Shown piece by piece: positions 8,507 to 15,282 of a DNA stretch of 29,078 bases (positions within the stretch are counted from its first letter, which is position 1; every line of letters starts with the position of its first letter). Below the pieces are notes generated by a model that was not told where the DNA came from, ran no database searches, and worked only from the letters and a program-made list of their open reading frames with translations. Origin of the DNA: SIG575 sp045632485 (GTDB lineage Bacteria > Bacillota > Clostridia > Oscillospirales > Acutalibacteraceae); NCBI GenBank assembly GCA_045632485.1, contig JAZQWT010000071.1, positions 1 through 29,078 of the forward strand. The letters are read 5' to 3'. A program made the position numbers and the translations under genes.

Positions 8507-9433
8507 CTATTCTGCACATATTGCAACGCTCAGTGCTGCAATATCGCCAAGATTTTCTTTGAGCTTAGCAGGAACAACTTCACACACACCAAGCGAAAGT
8601 GGCAGACACTCTTCTTTTAAGACTTTCTCCATTTTTTCACGCAGAAGATTTTCGCTACGCTGGAAAATACTGCCGATTACAATTCTTTCAGGATTCAGAA
8701 TATCAATAATAACACTCAAGCCTCTGCCAAGATATTCTGCACAGATATCGTAAACCTTGTTTGCTGTTTCGTCACCTGAAAGTGCCGCTTCCGCAATTGA
8801 TTTTGCAGTTATGCTTTCAAGTTCATCCTTATTTCTGCAGAAAGAAGTACATGAGCCTGACTGCAGTTTCTGAAGAGCAAGTGTTTTACCGAGCTGTGCA
8901 ATTCCGCCGCCTGAACAAAAGCCTTCAAACGAACCGCTTTTACCGTAACCTACAGGACCGAATTTTTCAAGTCTTATGTGACCCACTTCTCCTGCCATAT
9001 CGTTTGTGCCGCTGTAAAGCTTTCCGTCAAGGATAAGCCCTGCACCCAGACCTGTGCCGAAGGTAAGAAAAACCATATTATCTGTACCTTTACCTGCACC
9101 GAATTTCCATTCAGCCAATGCACAAGCATTTGCATCGTTACATATTGAAACAGGCACTCCGAATTCTTTACTGAAAATTTCGCAGATATGCACATCATCC
9201 CAGCCTACAAGGTTGGGCGGTGACATAATAACACCTTTTTTTGAATCAAGCGGTCCGCCGCAACTGATTCCGATTGCTTTAAAATCGCCCATTGTATGAG
9301 CAATTTCAATAAGTTTTTTGATTGTGCCATCTTTGTCGAGAGTATCAAAACGCTCTTTTTTAATTATGTCTGCGTTTTCGTCACCAAGCACAAGGGCACA
9401 TTTTGTACCGCCTATATCAATGCCGAGATACAT
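8507..9433 (-). CDS. ROK-family sugar kinase lacking the usual zinc cysteines
   Basis: This 308-residue ROK (repressor/ORF/kinase) protein has no N-terminal helix-turn-helix, so it is a kinase rather than a repressor. The ATP loop LGIDIGGTKCALVLGD (3-18), the catalytic Asp D100 in ICNDANACALAE, TFGTGLGAGLILDG (124-137) and GEVGHIRLE (148-156, with metal-site His H152) are all present. ROK glucokinases normally follow this with CxCGxxGCxE, which holds a structural zinc. Here the segment at 161-170 reads VGYGKSGSFE, keeping the glycine/glutamate frame but no cysteines. Possible substrates include glucose, N-acetylmannosamine, allose and others; specificity cannot be named. AAGGTG supports the start. 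It lies 9 bases after dut in the same operon. Confidence 0.88.
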   Translation of the reverse strand: MYLGIDIGGTKCALVLGDENADIIKKERFDTLDKDGTIKKLIEIAHTMGDFKAIGISCGGPLDSKKGVIMSPPNLVGWDDVHICEIFSKEFGVPVSICNDANACALAEWKFGAGKGTDNMVFLTFGTGLGAGLILDGKLYSGTNDMAGEVGHIRLEKFGPVGYGKSGSFEGFCSGGGIAQLGKTLALQKLQSGSCTSFCRNKDELESITAKSIAEAALSGDETANKVYDICAEYLGRGLSVIIDILNPERIVIGSIFQRSENLLREKMEKVLKEECLPLSLGVCEVVPAKLKENLGDIAALSVAICAE

Positions 9434-9442
9434 AATTTCACC

Positions 9443-9937
9443 TTATTTCTTATCTGTACTGCCGAAGCCGCCGTTACGTGTATCTGTTACATCATCGTCA
9501 ACTGTTATTCCGAAAGGCAGGAAAATGCCCTGTGCAAAACCATTACCCGCTTTTACGGATACTGTTTTATCTTCATCGTATGAGCAGTTTGTTACTTTAA
9601 TAAATATATGACCTTCGTTATCTGAATTATAATAGTCTGCATCTATAATACCTACGGTATTATCAAGCTGAAGTCTGAATTTAAAGCCGAGACCGCTTCT
9701 GGGGTAAATTTTAAGCACCCAGCCATCGTCAATTCTTGCTCTTATACCTGTGGGGATTTTTGCAGTTTCACCGGGTTTCAGTTCAAAATCAACAGGTGCA
9801 AAAAAATCATACCCTGCCGAGCCTGAAGTGGCACGTACGGGAAGTTTTATATTATCGTAAATTTCTTTTGCATCTTCACCAAAACTCTTTTTAAACTCAT
9901 CAAAACTTACTTTCTGAAATTCGGCAATTCTTTGCAT
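9443..9937 (-). CDS. dut: dUTP diphosphatase
   Basis: dUTPase hydrolyses dUTP to dUMP and PPi, keeping uracil out of DNA and feeding thymidylate synthesis. All five motifs of the trimeric family are present: AGYD (41-44), PRSGLG (79-84), NTVGIIDADY (93-102, with the catalytic Asp and Tyr), GNGFAQGIF (131-139) and RNGGFGST (154-161, the Phe-containing tail that closes the site). The 164 residues slightly exceed the usual ~150 because of an N-terminal helix of about 30 residues. GGGAG precedes the ATG with good spacing. It is the first gene of a four-gene leftward operon, driven by the promoter at 9972-10000. Confidence 0.95.
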   Translation of the reverse strand: MQRIAEFQKVSFDEFKKSFGEDAKEIYDNIKLPVRATSGSAGYDFFAPVDFELKPGETAKIPTGIRARIDDGWVLKIYPRSGLGFKFRLQLDNTVGIIDADYYNSDNEGHIFIKVTNCSYDEDKTVSVKAGNGFAQGIFLPFGITVDDDVTDTRNGGFGSTDKK

Positions 9938-9971
9938 AATTCTCTCTCCCGTAAAAAAGATTATTTAATAT

Positions 9972-10000
9972 ATTTTACATCATATTACCGAATATAGCAA
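9972..10000 (-). promoter_or_regulatory. Sigma-A-type promoter of the dut operon
   Basis: Leftward TTGCTA (complement of 9995-10000), 17-bp spacer, TAAAAT (complement of 9972-9977), about 35 bases ahead of the dut ATG and just after the terminator of the preceding gene. Confidence 0.65.
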
Positions 10001-10012
10001 GGTTTTATACAT

Positions 10013-10043
10013 AAAAAAATCGGTACAGTAAAACTGTACCGAT
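10013..10043 (-). terminator. Intrinsic terminator after the HlyC/CorC gene
   Basis: Perfect 11-bp stem, ATCGGTACAGT (10019-10029) with ACTGTACCGAT (10033-10043), and a 3-base loop. Leftward transcripts then run into a stretch of seven U (complement of 10013-10019). The gene stop is 6 bases upstream of the stem. Confidence 0.9.
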
Positions 10044-10048
10044 AAATA

Positions 10049-11386
10049 TTAGTCATCCTCGTCCTTATCATCTTCAGGAGGGTCAATAAAACACACAAGT
10101 GCTTTTACCACACGATGCTCTGCAATTTCAGTAACTTTGATATTGAGTCCTTCTGCCTGCAACTCAACCTGAGTACCGTCTTCAGGGATTGTACCGAGAA
10201 CACCAAAAATAAATCCGCCGAAGGTGTCTGAATCGTATTCATCATCGATGTCGATATCAAGTTCATCTTCAACATCTTCAATTGAAACGTTACCACCGAT
10301 TACCCATGTTTCGGAATCAACTTTCTTGATTTCTTCTTCCGGCTTTTCTTCGAATTCATCGTCGATATCTCCGACTAATTCTTCAAGAAGGTCATTGATT
10401 GTAACAATACCTGTCATTCCGCCGTATTCATCAAGAACAACTGCAAAATGGTCACGTGAATGCTTCATTCTTTCAAAAAGAACGTCTGCTCTTGCATTTT
10501 CAGGAACGAAATATGCAGGTCGCACAGCTTCTTTCATAACATTTTCACGTGATTTATCTCTCAGACGGAAATAATCTTTTGTATTAAGAACGCCTATTAC
10601 GTTATCAACGCTTTCATCACATACGGGATAAAGTGAATGACGGCTTGAGAAAATTGTTTCTTCCCATTCTTCGTCAGTTTCTTCAACCCACAGGAAAGAA
10701 ATTTCAGTTCTGTGCGTTGCAACTTCACCTGCTGTGATATTATCAAATTCAAACACATTTGTGATGATTTCCTGCTCGTCAAGGTCGATAGTACCGCTTT
10801 CTGTGCCTGCATCAACCATAAGACGGATTTCTTCTTCCGTAACCTCATTGTCATCCGCGTTGGGGTCAATTCCGAAAAGGCGAAGAATAACGTTAGTTGA
10901 CTTTGTAAGTATCCATACAATAGGTGCAAAAATTTTAGCACATACGGTCATAAGACCTGAAACGCCAAGGGCCATTTTTTCTGTCTTTTTCATTGCAAGA
11001 CGTTTCGGCACAAGTTCACCGAAAACAAGAGTGAAATATGACAGAATAACTGTAATTACAACAACCGAAACTGTATCAAGAACCGAAGTTTTGAAGGGAA
11101 GATTGAACTGAGAAACCCAGTTAACAAGTTTTTCAGAGAATGTATCAGCCGCGAACGCACTTCCTAAGAATCCTGAAAGAGTTATTGCAACCTGAATGGT
11201 AGATAAAAATTTTGCCGGCTGGTCTGTCAGTTTCATCAAACGTTTTGCTTTCTTGTTACCGTCTTTTGCCATCTGGGCAAGTTTGTTTGAATTGAATGAA
11301 ATAACAGCTATCTCAGCGCTTGCAAAAACTGCATTAAGGAAAATAAGAATTACCTGCAAGAGAATCTGCCACACTAGCGGGTCCAT
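10049..11386 (-). CDS. HlyC/CorC-type (CNNM/DUF21-CBS) membrane protein
   Basis: The protein of 445 residues has the order typical of CorC/HlyC/CNNM proteins. A DUF21 transmembrane domain covers about 1-195 with four hydrophobic segments; SAEIAVISFNSNKL (23-36) and FGELVPKRLAMKK contain the conserved E and P residues. A CBS pair lies at about 205-335 (DEYGGMTGIVTINDLLEELVGDI is the usual second CBS end), and a CorC_HlyC domain at about 350-430. Members are linked to Mg2+/Co2+ efflux or magnesium homeostasis. The last ~12 residues are nearly all acidic. The ATG at 11386 has only a distant AAAGG (about 15 bases upstream), so the ribosome site is poor, but no better in-frame start exists. It has its own promoter, overlapping the stop of the PBP gene. 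Confidence 0.9.
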   Translation of the reverse strand: MDPLVWQILLQVILIFLNAVFASAEIAVISFNSNKLAQMAKDGNKKAKRLMKLTDQPAKFLSTIQVAITLSGFLGSAFAADTFSEKLVNWVSQFNLPFKTSVLDTVSVVVITVILSYFTLVFGELVPKRLAMKKTEKMALGVSGLMTVCAKIFAPIVWILTKSTNVILRLFGIDPNADDNEVTEEEIRLMVDAGTESGTIDLDEQEIITNVFEFDNITAGEVATHRTEISFLWVEETDEEWEETIFSSRHSLYPVCDESVDNVIGVLNTKDYFRLRDKSRENVMKEAVRPAYFVPENARADVLFERMKHSRDHFAVVLDEYGGMTGIVTINDLLEELVGDIDDEFEEKPEEEIKKVDSETWVIGGNVSIEDVEDELDIDIDDEYDSDTFGGFIFGVLGTIPEDGTQVELQAEGLNIKVTEIAEHRVVKALVCFIDPPEDDKDEDD

Positions 11387-11425
11387 TATAAAATCATCAA
11401 ACCTTTCAAAATATAATTACTATAT

Positions 11426-11453
11426 ATTGTATCACATTACGATTATTTGTCAA
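11426..11453 (-). promoter_or_regulatory. Sigma-A-type promoter overlapping the PBP stop codon
   Basis: Leftward TTGACA (complement of 11448-11453), 16-bp spacer, TACAAT (complement of 11426-11431). The TGA stop of the PBP gene lies within this -35 hexamer, so gene end and promoter are fused. Confidence 0.75.
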
Positions 11454-13039
11454 TGATTATTTGCAATTCTCTCTGCAATTTCTTTAAAAACAGGACCACA
11501 ATCCCTGCCGCCACTTTCTCCGTTTTCTTTAAAAACAACAATTGTATAGTTATTGTTGTTAATTTCAACATATCCTGCAAACCAGGAATGAAAAATTTCA
11601 TTCCCCTCTTTATCAAACCAGCCTGTCTGTGCGGTTGAAGTTTTACCGCCTGCGATTCCGTAATCAGGCTTTGAAGAAACACAAGTACCCTCGTTGAAAT
11701 TATTCATAAGAATATCCTGCAGACGTTCTGCCTGATTTTTTGAAAAAACTCTGTATCTGTATTGTGTTTTTTCAGATATTTCTGCTTTTCCGTCTGAAAG
11801 CACCTCACCTTTTATTAAAGAAGGCTGAATAAATGTCCCGCCATTGGCTATGGACGCATAAGCACATGCAATCTGTAGCGGTGTTGCAAGAAGTCCGCCC
11901 TGACCAAACGCCAGATTAGCAAGCACCCCGTCAGTTTTTATGTCATCCTTCTGGGGAAGCTTCCCTGCTGAAACCGGAATGCCTTCTGTAAGGTAAAAAT
12001 ACTCGCCGAATCCCATATTCCGTGCAGTTTCCAGTAATTTTTCCGCACCGATTTCAAGTGCAAGACGGATAAAATATGTGTTGCAGGAATATGCCATTGC
12101 TTTCTTTACGTCCACAAGTCCGTGAGAATTATAGTTAGAACACGAAAAGGTTTTCTCCCCCATAGTCACACCTGAATCACAGTAGCTTACAAAATCATCT
12201 TTCCCCTCTTTTACAGCGGCAGCAGCAACAACAATTTTAAATACAGAGCCTACACAGTAGGCATTTACGGCTCTGTTCAGAAAGGGAGATGACTCATCAT
12301 TAAGGCTTTCGTCCAGATTATTCTGATTGAATACGGGAACACTTGCCATCGCCCTGATTTCACCGTTTGAAGAATCGAGCACAACAACTGCACCTTTTTC
12401 AACACCGTATAGCCACATGGCATTCTCAGCATATCTCTGAACATGTGAATCTATAGTCAGCATGACGCCCCTGGGCGAATAATAATTTTTTGCGGTAATT
12501 TCGCTTTTTCCGCCCGGTAACATTTTATTGGTAGCCGTAGAATTATAAGTGTAATACAGTTTACGTTCTTCTTCCGTCAGAATTTTCTGGAAAGATTTTT
12601 CAATTCCGCTAACACCTATATTATCCGTTTTGTTCACATATCCCACAACATGGCAGCAAAAGCCATCGTCCTGATATCTTTCCAGCACCCTGGTTTTCAG
12701 AATATTCTCATTTTCAAACGTACCCTCACAGATAAAGGGTTCAGCATTTTCAACACTGCGAATCAAACGATTATAATCTTCACCGTCAAGATATCTGCCC
12801 AGAATTCTTATATTGCTTTTTTCAGGCATAGCAATAATAATATCCCTTTCCTGCCTGTTTACAAGCTTCTGCATATTGCAGTCATATATTTCTCCTCGAA
12901 GCTGCGAAAGAAGAATTGAACGTGTTGAATTTGTAACCGGTGGTAGCTTTTCCGTACGGAATATAATAAAATACATTCTCAACGGCAACATTGCCAACAA
13001 CAGAATAACACTTGTAACTACAAAAATTTTCCTTTTCAT
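11450..13039 (-). CDS. Class B penicillin-binding protein (monofunctional transpeptidase)
   Basis: This 529-residue transpeptidase cross-links peptidoglycan. A short basic N terminus and one membrane anchor (about 5-27) precede a PBP dimerisation region (about 40-180) and the penicillin-binding domain (about 190-525). The active-site motifs are SVFK (S265, K268), SCN (318-320) and KTS (466-468) in GGKTSTAQTGW; the third is normally KTG. There is no PASTA tail. Together with its ~530 length this is closer to the PbpA group than to full SpoVD/FtsI. The frame extends upstream by 101 codons, but that part lies antisense inside the nitroreductase gene; the ATG at 13039 follows a strong AAGGAGG site. 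It is divergent from the nitroreductase. Whether it serves vegetative growth, division or sporulation cannot be told. Confidence 0.9.
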   Translation of the reverse strand: MKRKIFVVTSVILLLAMLPLRMYFIIFRTEKLPPVTNSTRSILLSQLRGEIYDCNMQKLVNRQERDIIIAMPEKSNIRILGRYLDGEDYNRLIRSVENAEPFICEGTFENENILKTRVLERYQDDGFCCHVVGYVNKTDNIGVSGIEKSFQKILTEEERKLYYTYNSTATNKMLPGGKSEITAKNYYSPRGVMLTIDSHVQRYAENAMWLYGVEKGAVVVLDSSNGEIRAMASVPVFNQNNLDESLNDESSPFLNRAVNAYCVGSVFKIVVAAAAVKEGKDDFVSYCDSGVTMGEKTFSCSNYNSHGLVDVKKAMAYSCNTYFIRLALEIGAEKLLETARNMGFGEYFYLTEGIPVSAGKLPQKDDIKTDGVLANLAFGQGGLLATPLQIACAYASIANGGTFIQPSLIKGEVLSDGKAEISEKTQYRYRVFSKNQAERLQDILMNNFNEGTCVSSKPDYGIAGGKTSTAQTGWFDKEGNEIFHSWFAGYVEINNNNYTIVVFKENGESGGRDCGPVFKEIAERIANNH

Positions 13040-13076
13040 TCCGCCGCCTCCTTCTGATAAAAGTATTAACGGAAAG

Positions 13077-13105
13077 TTGACATATAAACTTATCACAGGT
13101 ATAAT
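13077..13105 (+). promoter_or_regulatory. Consensus sigma-A promoter for the nitroreductase
   Basis: Perfect TTGACA (13077-13082) and TATAAT (13100-13105) with a 17-bp spacer. Transcription should begin near 13112, giving a very short leader just covering the ribosome site AGAGGTGAG. Confidence 0.9.
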
Positions 13106-13124
13106 TATTAAAGAGGTGAGAAAT

Positions 13125-13655
13125 ATGTTTTTAGATTTAGTTAATAAAAGAGAAAGCTGTCGCAGATTCACAAAAGGTGAAATTGAACGCGAAAAACTCG
13201 TAAACTGCATAGAGGCTGCACGTCTTGCACCGTCAGCCTGTAATTCACAACCCTGGAGTTTTGTTATCGTTGACAAAGAAGAGTTATTGCCTGAAGTTGC
13301 AAAAGCAACACAGAAAATCGGTATGAATAAATTTACAGACAATGCATCTGCATTTATTGTTGTATGTCGTGAAAAAGCAAACTTTACTGCTAAAGTAGGT
13401 TCAGTGCTTCAAGACACCGCTTTTCAGGATATTGATATCGGCATTGCAGTTTCACATATCTGTTATGAAGCAACCGCTCAGGGACTTTCTACTTGTATTC
13501 TCGGAATGTTTGATGACAAAAAAATAATCGATGCACTTAAAATGCCTAGAAATAAAAAAATTAAACTTGTTATAGCAGTAGGCTTTGCAGAGAAGGATAC
13601 ATTGAGAAACAAAGTGCGTAAAAGTTTCGATGAAATTGCATATTTTGCCGATTAA
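13125..13655 (+). CDS. Nitroreductase-family FMN oxidoreductase
   Basis: This compact 176-residue flavoprotein is of the nitroreductase superfamily. KRESCRRF (8-15) supplies the FMN-phosphate-binding Arg/Ser residues, and LAPSACNSQPWSFVIV (34-49) is the classical second flavin motif. AFQDIDIGIAVSHICYEATA matches the helix that carries the dimer interface, and IKLVIAVGFAEKD is the usual C-terminal strand. Likely activity is NAD(P)H-dependent reduction of quinones, nitro groups or enones; the physiological substrate is unknown. The frame can be read further upstream, but that part lies within the divergent PBP gene. The ATG at 13125 sits behind AGAGGTGAG and a consensus promoter, so this start is preferred. 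It is monocistronic. Confidence 0.9.
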   Translation: MFLDLVNKRESCRRFTKGEIEREKLVNCIEAARLAPSACNSQPWSFVIVDKEELLPEVAKATQKIGMNKFTDNASAFIVVCREKANFTAKVGSVLQDTAFQDIDIGIAVSHICYEATAQGLSTCILGMFDDKKIIDALKMPRNKKIKLVIAVGFAEKDTLRNKVRKSFDEIAYFAD

Positions 13656-13697
13656 AAAAGTTTTTTGAAAAAAACTAAAAAAAGTTTTAAAAAAGTA

Positions 13698-13726
13698 TTG
13701 ACATTCTCGAAAAAGTATGGTATATT
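13698..13726 (+). promoter_or_regulatory. Promoter of the tRNA-Thr/tRNA-Tyr operon
   Basis: TTGACA (13698-13703), 17-bp spacer, TATATT (13721-13726), about 17 bases ahead of the first mature tRNA base. An AT-rich stretch precedes it. Confidence 0.85.
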
Positions 13727-13743
13727 AATCGAGCGTTGAAGTT

Positions 13744-13819
13744 GCTGGTGTAGCTCAGTTGGTAGAGCAGCTGATTTGTAATCAGCAGGTCGGGGGTTCG
13801 AGTCCGTCCACCAGCTCCA
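13744..13819 (+). tRNA. tRNA-Thr (anticodon TGT)
   Basis: A complete cloverleaf of 76 bases. The acceptor GCTGGTG pairs with CACCAGC, a normal D arm (AGCTCAGTTGGTAGAGC) is present, and the anticodon stem CTGAT/ATCAG has TGT in the loop. The T arm reads GGGGGTTCGAGTCCGTC. The 3' CCA is encoded after a T discriminator. It reads ACA and, by wobble, other Thr codons. Confidence 0.96.
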
Positions 13820-13844
13820 CTTTTATGCCCAAAATTAAATACGT

Positions 13845-13929
13845 GGGTGAGTTCCCGAGCGGCCAAAGGGAACAGACTGTAAATCTGTCGTCACTGACTT
13901 CGGTGGTTCGAATCCACCCTCACCCACCA
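13845..13929 (+). tRNA. tRNA-Tyr (anticodon GTA)
   Basis: An 85-base type II tRNA. The acceptor GGGTGAG pairs with CTCACCC, followed by A and an encoded CCA. The anticodon loop CTGTAAA holds GTA between CAGA/TCTG. A long variable arm follows, then the T arm GGTGGTTCGAATCCACC. It lies 25 bases after tRNA-Thr, in the same transcript. Confidence 0.96.
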
Positions 13930-13933
13930 ACTT

Positions 13934-13968
13934 AAGCATCGCAATAGCGGTGCTTTTGTTTTTATATT
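13934..13968 (+). terminator. Intrinsic terminator of the tRNA operon
   Basis: AAGCATCGC (13934-13942), loop AATA, GCGGTGCTT (13947-13955; one G-T pair), then a T-rich tract. It starts 5 bases after the tRNA-Tyr CCA end. Confidence 0.85.
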
Positions 13969-13989
13969 TTTTACAATAAACTTACTGTG

Positions 13990-14080
13990 AATTCGAACCA
14001 CCCTATCGGCGAAGCCGATTTAAATCACCCTCAAGCGACGCAGGACGAAGTCCTTGCGGTGAGTCCACCCTTACCCACCA
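13990..14080 (+). repeat. Degenerate tRNA-Tyr 3'-end copy with two small hairpins
   Basis: Beyond the tRNA terminator two fragments resemble the T-arm/acceptor end of the neighbouring tRNA-Tyr. ATTCGAACCACCCT (13991-14004) resembles TTCGAATCCACCCT, and TCCACCCTTACCCACCA (14064-14080) matches the tRNA 3' end, including CCA, at 16 of 17 positions. Between them are a perfect hairpin ATCGGC-GAA-GCCGAT (14005-14019) and a near-perfect one, CGCAGGAC-GAA-GTCCTTGCG (14039-14058, one bulged T). No functional tRNA can be folded. It could be a tRNA gene broken by a small hairpin repeat, an old integration-site remnant, or a dispersed repeat unit. Confidence 0.55.
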
Positions 14081-14090
14081 GAATCAAATT

Positions 14091-14138
14091 ATCCGAACTT
14101 TTGTGTGAATCGCAATTCGTTCGGATTTTTTGTTTTTA
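14091..14138 (+). terminator. Intrinsic terminator downstream of the tRNA-like remnant
   Basis: ATCCGAAC (14091-14098) pairs with GTTCGGAT (14119-14126), with an inner GAAT/ATTC stem, followed by T-runs to 14137. It is a second tRNA-type terminator, supporting the idea that a further tRNA once stood here. Confidence 0.75.
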
Positions 14139-14151
14139 TAAGTCCTTTGAA

Positions 14152-14180
14152 TTGTCAAAATAAAAAACAACGAATATTGT
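14152..14180 (+). promoter_or_regulatory. Possible promoter for a 33-codon reading frame
   Basis: TTGTCA (14152-14157), 17-bp spacer, TATTGT (14175-14180). The -10 is only moderate. A start near 14187 would place AAGGA at the very 5' end of the message. Confidence 0.35.
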
Positions 14181-14196
14181 TTGACCTAAGGACGAA

Positions 14197-14298
14197 ATGA
14201 TTTTGGGTCTCCTTAACAAGAAAATCGCTTGTTTTACTTGCCCTGCGGATAAGGTGGAGAGTATCGTAAAAATTATTGGTGTGCCGACCAATGATTGA
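14197..14298 (+). CDS. Possible small protein of 33 residues
   Basis: An ATG frame of 33 codons starts MILGLLNKKIACFTCPADKV and ends in VPTND. It is preceded by AAGGA with a short 4-base gap, and a promoter-like pair lies upstream. A stop is in frame four codons before the ATG. The sequence has a balanced amino-acid mix and a CFTC motif that could bind metal or form a disulphide, unlike the low-complexity shadows nearby. A strong palindromic terminator follows 21 bases after the stop. I do not recognise the family. It could equally be a remnant of a longer gene. Confidence is low because the frame is short. Confidence 0.35.
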   Translation: MILGLLNKKIACFTCPADKVESIVKIIGVPTND

Positions 14299-14319
14299 TA
14301 TTTAAAACTGTACATAAGA

Positions 14320-14356
14320 AAACAACCCGTGGAGTACTCCACGGGTTGTTTGTTTT
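14320..14356. terminator. Bidirectional terminator, perfect 16-bp palindrome
   Basis: AAACAACCCGTGGAGT (14320-14335) is followed directly by its exact reverse complement (14336-14351). T-rich sequence follows on + (TTTGTTTT), and the complement of A-rich bases (TTTTC) follows on -. It ends the leftward 237-residue protein gene and probably any rightward transcript from the 14.2-kb region. Confidence 0.85.
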
Positions 14357-14365
14357 AGTCTGCTT

Positions 14366-15079
14366 TTACTGAATATTTAGTTTGTTAATTATATCAACAA
14401 AGTAACTGCTCAACTCATCAGGTGCATAAATAATATAGGCTTTACCTGTTTCTCCCCCTCCGACAGTGTGGTGAAGTTTAACAAGCATACCCTCCCACAC
14501 ATAAAGTCCGTAAGCATTACTGTAAAACAAACCGTTTTTTGTTTCCGCCACAAAGCTATATCGCGGTGTATACCAGATGTCATATGAAATTTCAACAGTA
14601 TTGTTATTGTATGTTAAATCAAACGGATCAAATTCATTTCCGTCTGCAAAAGCAACAAGCTGATTGTACTTCTCCACATCAAGGTCTTCAAGTTTGCAAC
14701 TACCTGTCTCATTCGTGGTGAATACACAAAAGAAATCAAAATTATCTGTATTCGTACAATAAGCATTAAGCTCTTCCCATTCATCCTCACGGCAGTAAAC
14801 CCTGTCACTGCTTCCGATAACTGTTCCTGAAATGTTGTACAGCAGATCATACTCCTCATTCTCAATCCTATAAAGGGTAAGTGAGCGTTTTTCATAGGCA
14901 GGTTTATCACTTAATTCCAGTGCCTCACGTTTGAATGCAAGGTCTTCCATAAACAAGTTGCGATAAACTACGCCGTCAACAGTTACTGTATTTGATTTAT
15001 CCTCGCTACCACCGAAAAACGAGAAAAAGGTATTTAAAATTGCAAGTAATAAAGCAATAATACGTGTTAAAAATCCCAT
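14366..15079 (-). CDS. Membrane-anchored or secreted protein of unknown function
   Basis: This 237-residue protein is not recognised. An N-terminal hydrophobic stretch (about 5-24, GFLTRIIALLLAILNTFFSF) may be an uncleaved anchor or signal peptide; no lipobox cysteine is seen. The rest is soluble, acidic and rich in Tyr, Asn and Asp, with no repeats, and looks like an extracytoplasmic beta-rich domain. AAAGGAGAAG before the ATG is a good ribosome site. It lies in the same direction as the LRR and ECF sigma genes and ends at a strong terminator, so it is probably the last gene of the LRR transcript from the ECF-type promoter at 16456-16487. A role at the cell envelope is inferred only from that context. 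Confidence 0.7.
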   Translation of the reverse strand: MGFLTRIIALLLAILNTFFSFFGGSEDKSNTVTVDGVVYRNLFMEDLAFKREALELSDKPAYEKRSLTLYRIENEEYDLLYNISGTVIGSSDRVYCREDEWEELNAYCTNTDNFDFFCVFTTNETGSCKLEDLDVEKYNQLVAFADGNEFDPFDLTYNNNTVEISYDIWYTPRYSFVAETKNGLFYSNAYGLYVWEGMLVKLHHTVGGGETGKAYIIYAPDELSSYFVDIINKLNIQ

Positions 15080-15104
15080 AATATCTTCTCCTTTGTCAAT
15101 ACAT

Positions 15105-15275
15105 TTATTGCGGTTTTACGAAAACTCCGTTTTTGTCTTTTACATAAAAGATTTCTTCAACAAGCTTAACTTCCGCTCCTGTCATTTCAAAGATAGCGCC
15201 TATTTTTTCAAGAATCGGACCTGAATATATTATTGAAAAAGATTTGTAGAAAGCACTTCCTACAATACGCTTCAT
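15105..15275 (-). CDS. Possible small protein between LRR gene and 237-residue protein
   Basis: A 56-codon frame starts MKRIVGSAFYKSFSIIYSGP and ends in a charged GVFVKPQ. It begins 7 bases after the LRR gene stop and ends 25 bases before the next gene. No ribosome site precedes this ATG, so it would depend on re-initiation after the upstream stop. An ATG 15 bases further upstream and a TTG at 15329 are also in frame, but neither has a site either. The composition is protein-like and it fills an otherwise empty gap in a co-directional cluster. No family is recognised. Confidence 0.4.
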   Translation of the reverse strand: MKRIVGSAFYKSFSIIYSGPILEKIGAIFEMTGAEVKLVEEIFYVKDKNGVFVKPQ

Positions 15276-15282
15276 CAGAAGA

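Noticed and set aside
12813..13124. Upstream extension of the nitroreductase reading frame
   Set aside because: It overlaps the PBP gene and the consensus promoter; the ATG at 13125 has a good ribosome site and begins the family's normal N terminus.
13040..13342. N-terminal extension of the PBP gene by 101 codons
   Set aside because: It lies antisense inside the nitroreductase, and a strong AAGGAGG site plus a normal membrane anchor mark the start at 13039.
13656..13697. Terminator after the nitroreductase
   Set aside because: Only an AT-only, imperfect stem can form and no clear U-run follows a GC stem; read-through into the tRNA promoter region cannot be excluded.
14136..14342. 68-codon leftward frame
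   Set aside because: It runs through the palindromic terminator and has no ribosome site; the rightward 33-codon frame is the better candidate, and both may be non-coding.
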